Shown here in pieces: positions 43,701 to 53,670 of a stretch of 64,000 bases of DNA. The position numbers and the translations under genes were made by a program. Origin of the DNA: Beroe forskalii (lineage: Eukaryota; Ctenophora; Nuda; Beroida; Beroidae); assembly GCA_011033025.1 (NCBI GenBank), contig WFMF01000113.1:372001-436000 (forward strand), written 5' to 3'. The notes below the pieces were generated by a model. That model searched no databases, was not told where the DNA came from, and saw nothing but the letters and a program-made list of their open reading frames with translations. Numbering within the stretch: the first letter of the stretch is position 1; the number at the start of each line of letters is the position of its first letter.

Positions 43701-46459
43701 TTGAAGTTATTCGTTGATTTTGTGAGAGTTGTATTACTTTTTGTTGATATTCTTTACACTAGTAGTGTGTAAGTGCATTTAATGTGTAACTTAACTCACT
43801 ACTCATTGCTGTGCATATCAAGAACTCTCGTTTCAGCCGTATGCAATCACAATGGAATCTTTTTATGGAAACATAGAGCAATGGCAAGCATAGGTAAGCA
43901 TTTGTATTAGGTAATACTGTTGTTATGTAGACTTACATATTATCGTAAAGCATGCGGCCTGCATGCATAATGACCAATGATATGGAATGGTATGTAGAGT
44001 GGTAGTAAAGGTAAACGTTATAAAAATATAATAACTTAGCGACCATTTATGACATGTTTCATTCCATTCTCCTGTAGCAATATTCTGATCAGGACAATCA
44101 TTAGAGTGGCATGAGAGTGGTATCTGAATAATATGTGAGTGGTAAAGAAGGGTGGTAATGGGGGTGGTAGTAATTATCGGAACGTGCCATCTGAACCATG
44201 ACGTGGGCTAATGTACACGCTTAATAACACACCAGTATTAGTGTTTACAAATCATGTTACCATGGTTACCGTTACTAAGATTGAAATTCTGCTGACTCTA
44301 AGCGAATTAGGTGTGTACAGCCTTACTGCAGTTGTATCCTATTACCTCTAACACACATAATGTTACGTGTGAGAGTGTGTGTGGGTGTGTGTGTGTGTGT
44401 GTTTGGGTATGGCGTAATGAATATCCAGCCAGCCATTAACAAGGTCGAATTAATAAGTTCGAGCGCGATGGTGATCGAATGTATTCGGATTACATACATC
44501 ACTTTGGTGATCTGGCAATTAAATGTAAGGCATATGGTTCATGGTTGCCTAGCGACGATGTTCAAATCATGCTGTGTCAGGGTCAATATACTCAATACTC
44601 AAGCGGGTTTGTAGACAGCTCAAACGTAGAAAGGCATGTAATTCAAGCTGATTTTAATGCAGACGGAAATACAACAGTTCACAGCATATGAAAATAAACA
44701 TGGATAATTTTCCTTTCTAAAATGAGAAAATGAAAGAAATTGTAATCGCTGAAATGAAAGATGGTATGTTTGGCTACATATCTCAGAATGTTCATTTTGT
44801 CTGTCCGTTTGACTGTCTATTGTCTGTCTGTGTGTATGTATGTCCGTCTGTTTACATGCCCGTGTGTTTGTATGTCTGCTGAGTGTTTATCTGTCTGTTC
44901 ACCTCATCGTGCTCTCTGAAGGCTGCCAGAAGGAGTTTCTCCTTGTGTGACAGCGCCTGTTCAGTAGACAGCAAGTTCTCTTCAGACTTTCTCCGGAGGG
45001 CCTGTTCATCGTCCAGCCTGCAGGAAGGAGATACGGTGTAGATCTACCTCTGCCGTGCCGCAGTGGCTGCTTGATTGTGTTAAAATAATTTCAAATCCAT
45101 TCGAGAATCGGTTAGTTCCATAGTTATACGTGCAGCATGAATCTATGGTTTTTAATAGCTTAAGTCGTTTTCCTGATCAACGCTGCGATTTAAATCAGTC
45201 TTTTATAACTACTCTACTACTTCAGCCGACTTCTCTACTCTCATAATGGATTGTATCTAGAGAAGTCACGTGCGATAACACAGTGATCTGGTCACTGATA
45301 GCATTCCATGTTTGGAACTGCTAAATATGCACGATTTCTTTCATACAGCAAGCTCGAATTTTAAAATGAAGCCATTTCAACCAGTAAAGCAGAGATTTTG
45401 TAAACTGTGTTAATAGTCTTTGATATCCATTAAAACAAATAAGATCAAAGACGGAATGCACCTTAGCATGGAGTATATACTTATATACACTGAAAATTGT
45501 TAAAAATTTACAATTTACTAATTTAGATGGATCAAAATGTTTTTCAGTACTTGATAATCAGTGGCAGGGTTTCAGAGATCATCTGATGGACTTTTAACTC
45601 TTTAACATTTTACAGTTTTATCTATAAAGATGCTTATTATCTACAGATGTGTGTTTTCATACCAAACTTACTTATTAACTCACTATTTATTGAAGCTCTC
45701 TCCACAGCAATGCATGTGGTACCTACAAAAACAAACCTTGAGGTCAAATCCCTCACTACTGCATCAGTTTTAGCCTGGAGGTCCTGTTTCTTGGACAGCT
45801 CTGAGGAGTTCTGCTCAAGCAGATGTCTTGCTTCTTTCAGTTCTGCTTCATACATCTCCTTAATAGTCTTGAGTTCATCTTCTGTCAACTGGAAGGGTAG
45901 GAGGGTTATAACATTTAGTGAGTGAGCAAGTTGGCAGATACTAATTTCTTAGCTATTAGTCATCTGCAGCTTTTAGAATTTTAGAGATGAGAGCCAGAAT
46001 GCTACAAATTTCAGACAAAAATATCTCTTGCCTAATCTAATTTCTATGGAGCTATAGCTCTAAAGGAGCAGATAAGTTTTGTATTTTATCTAGTAAGTAT
46101 GTACCTTTGAGTTTGTGAGAAGTGTTTCAAGTTTCTGATTAGCTTCTGTCATTTGATTAACCCTGCTAGTATAGCTACTAAACCTGTAAAAGTAAATTCT
46201 GTTATAAGTAAATGTAATTTCTTTCTGAAGTTTTTGTTTGCTGTGATTTATATTCAGAATTCTCAGATGGCCCAAATATTTCACTTCCACTGAGTATTAT
46301 TGACAATCATATTTGCTTATTTGAGACATTGAGGTATAGGTACCTGTCATGAATGTTTTGAAGTGCATGCTTTTCATCTAATCTTGTCATTTTGAGAGTC
46401 ATATCTGGCATAAGGTAGTTCTGATTACTCCTGCCATACTTATCAAGCTTGGCTGACAT
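37659..46459 (-). CDS. LMN: Nuclear lamin (13 exons, rod + lamin-tail domain, no CaaX)
   Basis: Lamins are nuclear intermediate filaments lining the inner nuclear membrane. Coding exons on the minus strand, 5' to 3': 46344-46459, 46105-46183, 45737-45888, 44903-45017, 43425-43592, 42139-42333, 41914-42003, 41613-41762, 41233-41376, 40691-41077, 39482-39657, 39187-39317, 37659-37741. All are GT-AG, all phases fit, giving about 661 aa. The rod is at about residues 24-395: coil 1A TRLDEKHALQNIHDRFSSYT (vertebrate TRLQEKEDLQELNDRL), coil 1B IKEMYEAELKEAR and LRVEAENC, and the coil 2 end. The lamin-tail Ig fold at about 475-580 shows VKIWDVHDRGDYVRIVN, YKFPPNYMLKGG and ADLLWKDQ. Two expected parts are not seen: a KKRK-type nuclear localisation signal between rod and tail, and a C-terminal CaaX. 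The start ATG at 46457-46459 precedes a short 23-residue head. Confidence 0.93.
37742..39186 (-). other. Lamin intron 12
   Basis: A 1.4 kb AT-rich intron. Just after the donor the sense strand is purine-rich with many GGG runs, mirrored on the + strand as a long C/T tract. No other exon seen. Confidence 0.5.
39187..39317 (-). CDS. LMN: Lamin exon 12: C-terminal tail
   Basis: Acceptor cctccag, donor aacagag|gtaggt, both phase-consistent. It encodes SRDRVIKSTLDEKTIGYHIP and a Thr/Ser-rich end. If the donor is skipped, translation stops at 39179-39181 within the intron, giving a shorter end. Confidence 0.72.
39482..39657 (-). CDS. LMN: Lamin exon 11: lamin-tail domain second half
   Basis: IWTSQSQALHNPPADLLWKD matches [20 protein letters not shown] of lamin A, followed by NTVLYKPNGQ and a basic KRSK end. 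Acceptor cccctcag, donor actgg|gtatga. Confidence 0.92.
40691..41077 (-). CDS. LMN: Lamin exon 10: tail linker and lamin-tail domain first half
   Basis: 129 codons. A linker rich in Ser, Ala and Pro with no basic cluster, then NVKIWDVHDRGDYVRIVN and YKFPPNYMLKGGAMCT of the lamin-tail Ig fold. Acceptor tatgcag, donor tgcacg|gtgagt. Confidence 0.92.
41233..41376 (-). CDS. LMN: Lamin exon 9: end of rod
   Basis: 48 codons. IPLQEEIDTLKSTLDKND sits where other lamins have the conserved coil 2 end [20 protein letters not shown]. The pattern is kept but the sequence is strongly diverged (no LLEGEE). Acceptor ctcttcag is good. The donor caa|gtaatg is weak and was chosen on phase. Confidence 0.75.
41613..41762 (-). 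CDS. LMN: Lamin exon 8: coil 2
   Basis: 50 codons of heptad repeats (VNNLIGKNNALEDTLRNT, TLSELKDIKEKFHAK). Acceptor cgttccag, donor gctaag|gtagga. Confidence 0.88.
41914..42003 (-). CDS. LMN: Lamin exon 7: linker 12 / coil 2
   Basis: 30 codons (TQQEQDGIRLNTLNDANGQL), coiled-coil pattern. Acceptor caccag, donor gcccag|gttagg; phase 0 both sides. Confidence 0.85.
42139..42333 (-). CDS. LMN: Lamin exon 6: coil 1B end
   Basis: 65 codons starting EVQSLKDKISDLEVINTNLE; donor tgtcag|gtatgt. The chosen acceptor (atttcag before 42333) is the innermost of many near-identical acceptors in the upstream minisatellite, and it is chosen because it keeps the coil heptads continuous with exon 5. Confidence 0.88.
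42334..42755 (-). repeat. Minisatellite made of the exon 6 splice junction
   Basis: About nine further units of 37-47 bp follow the real exon start. On the sense strand each reads C-rich tract, CAG, then GAGGTACAATCTCTGAAGGA and AAGATCAGTGAC. Every unit thus repeats the intron end, the AG and the first dozen exon-6 codons. One unit (about 42430-42500) has an internal partial duplication, and the outermost is degenerate. Confidence 0.9.
42756..43424 (-). other. Rest of lamin intron 5
   Basis: AT-rich intron with no recognisable feature. Confidence 0.6.
43425..43592 (-). CDS. LMN: Lamin exon 5: coil 1B
   Basis: 56 codons. TVLRVEAENCVNATRQELAF aligns with [21 protein letters not shown] of human lamin A/C. 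Acceptor ttcccag, donor gcctcg|gttagt. Confidence 0.92.
43593..44902 (-). other. Lamin intron 4
   Basis: A 1.3 kb intron with a (GT)n run at about 44366-44402 and TGTCTG-type simple sequence near 44800-44890. No gene seen inside. Confidence 0.6.
44903..45017 (-). CDS. LMN: Lamin exon 4: coil 1B
   Basis: Coiled coil (LDDEQALRRKSEENLLS, EKLLLAAFREHDE). Acceptor cctgcag, donor gatgag|gtgaac; phases fit exons 3 and 5. Confidence 0.88.
45018..45736 (-). other. Lamin intron 3
   Basis: A 0.7 kb AT-rich intron without recognisable features. Confidence 0.6.
45737..45888 (-). CDS. LMN: Lamin exon 3: linker 1 and coil 1B start
   Basis: Carries IKEMYEAELKEARHLLE, matching the lamin IKxxYEAEL..AR block. 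Acceptor cttccag, donor tcaag|gtttgt. Confidence 0.92.
46105..46183 (-). CDS. LMN: Lamin exon 2: coil 1A
   Basis: Acceptor ttttacag, donor tcaaag|gtacat. FSSYTSRVNQMTEANQKLE aligns with LAVYIDRVRSLETENAGLR of vertebrate lamins. Confidence 0.9.
46344..46459 (-). CDS. LMN: Lamin exon 1: head and coil 1A start
   Basis: The ATG is followed by a short head with little Ser/Thr, then MTRLDEKHALQNIHD, which matches the start of lamin coil 1A. The donor is gacag|gtacct. Lamin heads usually carry CDK sites (S/T-P) before coil 1A; none is obvious here. Confidence 0.88.
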
Positions 46460-48325
46460 GACCTAGTTGGAAGTTGTTTAAGCATATAGATATCAAGTAA
46501 TAAAATTCAACATTTATGGAGTGAGTTGAAAAAGTTTAGGTACCTAAATGATACAAGAAGTTTTAAAATCAGAAGCTTTTAACAAATAGCTGATATAAGT
46601 ACCTTTATAAAGATGAATATCCACCCATTATAGAATGATTTTTCCAAGACATCAATCTACAAGACTTCTATACAACTCTGTACTTACAATTTAACAAGGT
46701 CCAATATTATAAAGATAAATGATTATAAAGCAAGATTGTTTTTGACCTTACATACAAGGAAGTAATCACAGAGAGAACTGGAGACACTGATTCATGCTTT
46801 CAAATATATTGCTGAGCATTGTTTAAATTAGTGAAAGTTGAATTAGTTTGAGCAGATGAAGCTTGATGTCTGATAACAGTAACTTATAACACAATACTTT
46901 GAAGCAAACACATAATCTATCACGTGACCTTGTGGGTTGAATGCCCTGAAAATTCATTTAATGCCATGATATGGTTGCAAGTTCATGTACAACACTCCAC
47001 AGTGTTGGTTTTGATCATACCACATCATTATTGGCACCCATATAAATTACTGTATATTGCAAATGAGTATAACTGGTCAAAGTACTTTTAGCTATTATAT
47101 GCCTCAAAGTGATGCTTCTACACCAATTTGGACACTGTCATTTATAATTATCCTTATCAACACTCAGCTTCACCTTGAGTGATTATTACAGTAAGTCATA
47201 TGGGGTTTCACCTTATGCAATAACAGCAACAGTACCACTATGTACCATTAGATTAGTGTACACAATATATTTGTACAACAAAGAGAATCAAGCTACACCA
47301 ACTTCATACATATTGTGTCATATTAGACTTTTGGGGAGTATTAAGGATAAAGTATGAAAGTTTTTGTTTTACAGCTACATGGTTCCACAACAAACTCTTC
47401 TCAAAACTACATCGTAACAATGTGTTCAAGGTTTCATAACTTAATAATAATAATATAATTGTTTTGTAATGAATACAACAAATTTATGTCACTCTCATTC
47501 TTCATCATCATTCTTCATGTCATGCACCTCTACAAGGTACTCTTAGTTTTCTTTAAAACTGAGATACATTTTGATGTACCATTCTATGGTGCTCTGATTG
47601 AAATAGTAAAATTTAAAATAAAAAGAAAGTCAGTTTTACCTATTTATACAGAAATATAATAATTTAACAGTTATGAATTAAAAATAAATAGCTGTCTATG
47701 AATTATGAAAAAATAGTCAATAAAAAAGGTCACTAGAATATAACTATGGAAAAAAACAAGATACGACAAAAATAAAGACATTTGTCATCATTAATTGTGA
47801 GAAAAAGTATTTATTCCTTTCTTTTTAGCAATGAAAGGGTTTTCCAAAAGATACTTATTAAACTTTTCTTTGCGACATAAAATACTACAACATAAAATAC
47901 TACAATATCAATAAACACCCCTATCTAGTGAACCAAAGAAGTGAACCAAAGAAGTGAACCAAAGAAGTCATAACTTTATGAGTAAGAGTCAATAGCTTGA
48001 ATGTTGAAGTTGTAATTTTTGCGTATATTATAAATGTAGTATCCATTAAATAAATTTAAAAATTAAAAAAAATAAATAATTTATGGTTTTCAACCATCAC
48101 ATTGCCGTACGTTGTATGGCCCGCTGACGCCAGCCGCGAAGCGGCTGGCGTCAGCGCCGCGCGCTGATTCTCGAGAGGGTCTGTCAACGTCAGACAACCA
48201 TCACACTTCATAGCATTTAACAAGAAACATTAGTTGCCGTTTCATTTCAATGAAATATAATTTAAATTATGAATCAGAGATTTAAAAATTAAATCCAGCA
48301 AATTCATATGATTTGTGATAAAACC
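46460..48325. other. Lamin upstream region
   Basis: AT-rich sequence that should contain the lamin 5' UTR and promoter; no core promoter motif can be singled out. A 13-bp GTGAACCAAAGAA unit is repeated three times at about 47929-47968. Near 48120-48165 lies a CG-rich palindrome (CCAGCCGCGAAGCGGCTGG). Confidence 0.45.
48115..48165. repeat. CG-rich palindrome
   Basis: CTGACGCCAGCCGCGAAGCG continues into its own inverse (GGCTGGCGTCAG): a near-perfect hairpin of about 15 bp stem at the foot of an AT-rich region. Confidence 0.75.
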
Positions 48326-48329
48326 AGTA

Positions 48330-48860
48330 CGGTGGCCGAGCAGGCTCACTTTTTTTTACATAAAAAATTTTGGTAGGTGTCCCATATAAACGGGAGCCTT
48401 CATTATCTATGACAATGACGTCACTCAGAAAAATATAATTAAGCGCACCTAGCGCTTTAAGGACTAGGGTTAGGGTCAGGATTAGGGTCAAGATTTGTAA
48501 GGGTTAGGGTTAGGATTAAGGTTAGGGTTTTCATGGTTAGGGTTATGGTTAGGTTTAGGATACAGAAAAATTGACGTTTAGATCTGTGACGTCACTCAGA
48601 GCCGTTTATATGGGAGAGATACCAAAATTTTTCATAAAAAATTTTTTAATAAAAAATTTAACTTGAAAAATTTTTTATGTAAAATTTTTTGATCCTCTTT
48701 GTCCAACCCCGTGGCCGAGGAGGATCACTTTTTTACTATAAAAAAATTTTCAAGAAAAAAAAACTTAAAAAAATTTTTTAGGCTCACTTTTTTTTATGTA
48801 AAAAAAAGTGAGCCTCTTCGTCCATGCCCGTGGCCGAGGAGGCTCACTCCAGGGCATCAC
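48330..48860. mobile_element. Foldback element enclosing telomere-like MITE, copy 2
   Basis: The outer arms carry GGCCGAGCAGGCTCAC followed by T-rich TTTTTTACATAAAAAATTTT and inverse copies on the right (GAGGATCAC, GTGGCCGAGGAGGCTCAC). The core at 48380-48615 has the TCCCATATAAACGG inverted ends and is the reverse complement of 35214-35446. The core appears to have been mobilised inside the larger foldback. Confidence 0.75.
48380..48615 (-). mobile_element. MITE with telomere-like core, copy 2
   Basis: Inverted relative to copy 1. It contains degenerate GGTTAGGGTTAGG tracts and the same AGCGC and TGACGTCACTCAGA blocks. No clear target duplication (flanks GTG and GAG). Confidence 0.8.
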
Positions 48861-49369
48861 TTTTTTCAATAAAAACTCGCGTGCGCGCTCAAATTCCGCG
48901 CTGAAATGCTCGTAAGAGAATGGTAGCGTGTTCCATAATATACGAAATTCATGCACATTTGATTAATAAGCGGTCGAGATGTCGTCATTATCACACTTCT
49001 ATATGGTAAGTTAATGACGCCTCACAGCTTATTTTAATATGGTGCATAGCAGAATCGACAAGCTGCCACACTTACGTACGAATTCGACTACGGACAAAGG
49101 TCACCATATTCGTATAATTCAAAGTTTTCACATTTATTCGTCTTTATCAGAAACTCAACCAGGAGAGCTGACCGGTACTGATAGCCCCATTTCATACCTA
49201 TCTATCCAGGTGTCCCGAAAGGCATGAAAAAAATTAAATCAATATTCGAGGTATATGGCGACCGATACGTCAGTACTTCAGTTAAATATACGGCGACCGT
49301 TGGAGTTCTTCATTTAATTTTCAAGATGCGTGAGTCGTGACTCGTAAGTATTAATGGTCTCACTGAGGA

Positions 49370-50070
49370 ATTTTGAAAGAACGTATTACAATAACATTCT
49401 GTAATTTTTTCCCTCCCCATTGGCCTTTTTGTGAATACAAAAAGGCAAATGAGAGGGTTGGCAGAGATCGTGGTCTGGGAGGGTGAGAAATAGGATATGT
49501 GTATATCAGGTCGAGGTTTGCAATACAACTACTGTAATTTCTGGAAAGTGCCCGGATTGCTCCTTTATAATAGGTATCAGTCGTGAAAATGTCCCTCCGT
49601 CCCTCCGTCCGTCCGTCCCTCCGTCCCCATGTCACACAAATCTTCAAAATAACGAATTTCTTAATTCATGGAGCTGTCGGTTGTCAAAAGTATAAATCTT
49701 ATAGGTTGATCAGGCCCAACCTTGCCACATGCTCGAACTCCTAAATTATGATAAGTTCTAAATTCAAAGGCTGTTGAAGAATTCGTGTCTTAAAAAGTTA
49801 AAATCTTAGGTGTGAGTTGGGCGGTAGATTTGAATTTTAGAAGAAATGGCACGTGCCAATTCGGTGGTCGCGCGCAGTACGCGCATCGGAACAATGTTTA
49901 TACTCTTATTACTTTAAAACGACTGCGTTTTGTATTATGATGCTAAGGTTAGGGGTTACATCAAGCACCGCGGGGGAGGGAAATTAAGCGCCTGCATACA
50001 GCCTACGGGAACAACAATAATCGTGTCGGTGCAGGCGCAATTCTTGTTCTTTGACAAAACGAAGCTTTGT
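49370..50070. repeat. Dispersed repeat, copy 1 (related to Helitron B cargo)
   Basis: Begins near an AAAAAGGC...GGCAGAGATCGTG block and ends with GCGCCTGCATAC...GCAGGCGCAATTCTTGTTC and a TTGACAAAACGAAGCTTTGTC hairpin. The same order of blocks occurs at about 54414-55715. It contains CCGTCCCT simple repeats at about 49590-49626. Confidence 0.6.
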
Positions 50071-50959
50071 CAAGGTGTTTTAATCATGTCGTGCTTTTAG
50101 GGTCCCTGATACAATTTTGGTTCAGTTCTGGTATAGCTAATTTGAAATGAAAGAAGTTCAGTAACAAATTTGAAGAGACAAAATAATACACTTCATATAT
50201 TTAGTTCATTAATTGTCCAATTATATTTCACAATCATTATAGATACAATGAGTATATCTTTCAAAATTCTTATCACCTCCGTTCAAATAACTCCTACTAT
50301 GCAGTTAAAAGGAGAATATAACTGGCTTTTTCACGGGCGTGCAAATTTAGGAATCATGTAATATACGGTAAATGCACACTTGCGAGTGGGATCCATGCAA
50401 TAAATGCACCAGCTTGCGAGTGCATTTACGATGGTTATTCTAATACCCATGTGAGCATTTACTGTATCAATATTCAATACCCTGCCATATACGAAACAAT
50501 GAAAGCAAACGCTATAAAAACAATTCATACGAATCAGTGTTTCATATGAATCATCGTTTCAAGAATTATATGCACATCATACATTATTTCTTTATATCAT
50601 GATCGAAGAGGCTGAAAAAGTTGACACTCCCTTCGCCATTCGTTAATTCATAAAAAGTCAATGTAGCATAAATGCCTAATCATAGCGCCATGGTATTATG
50701 TAACAAATAAATAGAGGCCAATGATCACAACATGCTTAAGCGGGAGTATAGTGTAAAGTACATCGAGCAATGGGAATGGCGCCAATATGCATGTATATTT
50801 AATATCTATACCAATCTTAAAACCCTAACTTAAAACTCAAGAAATAAACTCTGACACATCAAACACGGCAGCAGATTACATTGTGCTCCATCCCTGCTAC
50901 CACCAGATATAGAGGTGATATTATATATATTTTAGAAATTTTCATCTTGCGTTAATAAT

Positions 50960-51138
50960 ATAGAGTTACTCAACGAATAAGTGTGAAGTAACATGATTTA
51001 TGCCACGAGCGAAGCGAGTTGCATAAATCGCATTATTCACCGAAGCCGAAGGCTGAGTTGAATAATGATTTGTTTTCAACGAGGCGCTGAGTTGAAAACA
51101 AGCTGTTACTTCACACTTATGAGTTGTGTAACTATTAT
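50960..51138. mobile_element. Short inverted-repeat hairpin element 1
   Basis: Ends ATAAGTGTGAAGTAACA and TGTTACTTCACACTTAT are perfect inverse copies extending outward imperfectly (GAGTTACTCAAC / GAGTTGTGTAAC). The interior has two smaller hairpins (GAGCGAAGCGAG, CCGAAGCCGAAGG). MITE-like, unclassified. Confidence 0.7.
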
Positions 51139-51490
51139 TCACCAAGTGTACAAAAGTACAAGCTTTGAGCCTTTAAAAGGCTGAAATTTTGAGCATTCTG
51201 CACAGTTCACAGCAGAAAAGGACGTTCTCTAGTATCACTTTTTTGTTGGAGAGCAATTATCTACTGATCAGTCAAGGTAGCAGTGTACCAGCTCTCCCAG
51301 CAGAAAAGGACGTTCTGTCGTATCACTTATTTGGCCCAAGTGTTGAATAACATCATAAAAATGGCAAATAACACGGTGTAAGAGTGGAGTAACATGGTAA
51401 AAGTGTGCAATAATACCAAAAGGGTGGAGTAATACGACAAAAAACTCAAAATAACACGTTTTTATTCAACCGGAATAACCCCACCACATG

Positions 51491-51612
51491 GTGAATAATA
51501 TGATGTTACTACACACTATTGAGGTGTGGATTGGTGAATATTCCTCGAGGCGAAGCCGAGTGGAATATGGGAAATCCACACCGATATCCGTGTGTAGTAA
51601 CATTATTATTTA
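51491..51612. mobile_element. Short inverted-repeat hairpin element 2
   Basis: Ends GATGTTACTACACAC and GTGTGTAGTAACAT are inverted. Nested inside are GGTGTGGATT/AATCCACACC and CTCGAGGCGAAGCCGAG: a three-tier cruciform-like structure similar in design to the element at 50960. Confidence 0.7.
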
Positions 51613-51849
51613 ACGATCCGAAAAAAGTACGAGGCTGCTCCGTAATCTGGATTTCAAACTCGGCGAACGGGCTGTGAGTTAAATAATAACAAATAAACTG
51701 TTAGTGCAGCAATGAGGGATCCCCTTAAAATTGGGAAAAGGTCGAAAAAGTTGTGATATTGCTTAAAAATTTAAAGGGAAATGCTCGAAACGTTAAAGAA
51801 AAGGTCGCTTGAAGAGCCTGCAGTGGGTTTCTCTGATTTCTGAGGTACG

Positions 51850-52195
51850 GGAGGTTTGTTCAGGTGTGTGTTATGAGTGGAGAGGGGTGTGCTTTGAGTT
51901 GACAGGGGTCTGTTATGACTTGAGAGAGGTGTGTTATGAGTGGAGAGAGGTATAATAATATTATACCTCTCTCCACTCCGCATAATATAGTGGCGGAGGT
52001 GTGTTACGGAGTGGAGAGGGGTGTGTTATGAGTGGAGAGGGGTGTGTTATGAGTTGAGGGGTGTTTGAGTTGAGAGGGGGTGCGTTATGAGTTGTTGAGA
52101 AGGGTGTTATATGAGTGGATAGAGGTATAATATGAGTGGAGAGGGTGGGTTACGATGAGATAGGGGTATGTTATGAGTTGAGAGGGTGTGTTACC
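51850..52195. repeat. About 22-bp minisatellite
   Basis: Units of GAGAGGGGTGTGTTATGAGT, 15 or so copies with variation, interrupted by a small palindrome near 51945-51975 (GAGAGAGGTATAATA and its inverse). Confidence 0.85.
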
Positions 52196-53670
52196 GTATG
52201 TAAGCCTATCAAACTCCTAAGAAAGTCAATGCCAGTCGCACTCCTAAGAAAGCCCGTCACACTCCTCAGTTATCCTCAGTTAGCATATTTAAATTACTAT
52301 TTTGTCATAAAGTACAGGAAAATCAAAATTCTATCAAAAGATTATCGAAAACCATGCCAATCATAAATATATCACTCCTCTGATGTATGATTAACCGGGC
52401 TCCAAATTAAAATTCCTAACTCTGTTCTTTCAGTAAATTTGGTCAGTTTCTAAGGTTAAATCATTTCAGATCCAAAAAATTACACTTTAACCTTTGAAAA
52501 GAACAGAAAGTTTTAAAATCGATTATTCCTCCCGTGGCTCAAAAAACTCCAGTGTAATAATTATCGATATATCACTCCTTTTTGTAGAACTACTGCAAAG
52601 TGGCGGAATAATAGAGCAGAATATCGTTAAATAAATTGTTGATTTTACGAAGGAGCACTCGAAAAATCTATTATCTATAAAACGTTGAATCGATTCCAGA
52701 AGATTCTGTTTTGTCGAGTAATAATACAATTAACAAACTCATGGATCGTGATATCGAAAATTGTCAAACTCGGCTGACGCCTCGTGTGATAATTTTCGAT
52801 ATCCTTCGTTTGTTAATCGCCCGATATAAAACGGCAAAATTAACCAAAAATCTGCCGAGTTGCTTCCTGGTAAAAGATTATTCAAATGTTTATTATGTCA
52901 TCATATATTTAGATATGGAATATGCTTAATAAAGTATTCATAATGCTCATAAAGGATTATTATATGGCTACATGTGAGTTTCATCTCAGGTTTGTGGAAT
53001 GGCATGAATATGAATATGGGATCATTCACATATTACGTAATCAGCCGAGGGACATAATTATCAAAATTTTACGGACATTAATATTCACGCTCGATCCTGC
53101 CACTTCAAATTTCAAGAAAATCTCGAAAATTTTTCGGTTCGATTTTTTCCATTTTTACAGCGATTTGAATACTTGATTTCAAGATTTTTCAATATATTTC
53201 GTTAATTAATATGATAAATTTCCATATAGCAGGTTCTAAGCATAAAAGAAGCATAATTTCCTTAAAATTTTGTTATTGCGTTTAAAGAGATAAAGTCAGA
53301 AATTTTGCTTCTCTACCCTAGAAATTTTAAGAGGAAATACCGGACTTAATTTTCACGGACCTGAAAATCACGGACAATAGAATCACGGACAAAATTTTCA
53401 CGGACATTAATATTCACGCTGATGTGCTTAGCTGCGTGATTTCAATGTCCGTGTTAATTATATCCGATAAGATATACCTCTTAGTTTCATGACCTCTAAA
53501 GTTTCATGACAAAAACTGCTTATCCAAAAAGATTTGACCATCATTCGATAAAAATTGCATTTCAATGGAGATCTCAAATCTTGAAAAAAAACTGATAGAC
53601 TGAATACGAAATTTTCACCCTCCTATTTTCATAAATTTGGGCCAAAAAGTAGTTTCTGTAGACTGTAGGA
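52196..53670. other. AT-rich intergenic sequence
   Basis: No gene. Around 53070 and 53350-53450 a CACGGACA motif recurs six or more times, partly as inverted copies with GTCCGTG. Confidence 0.5.
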
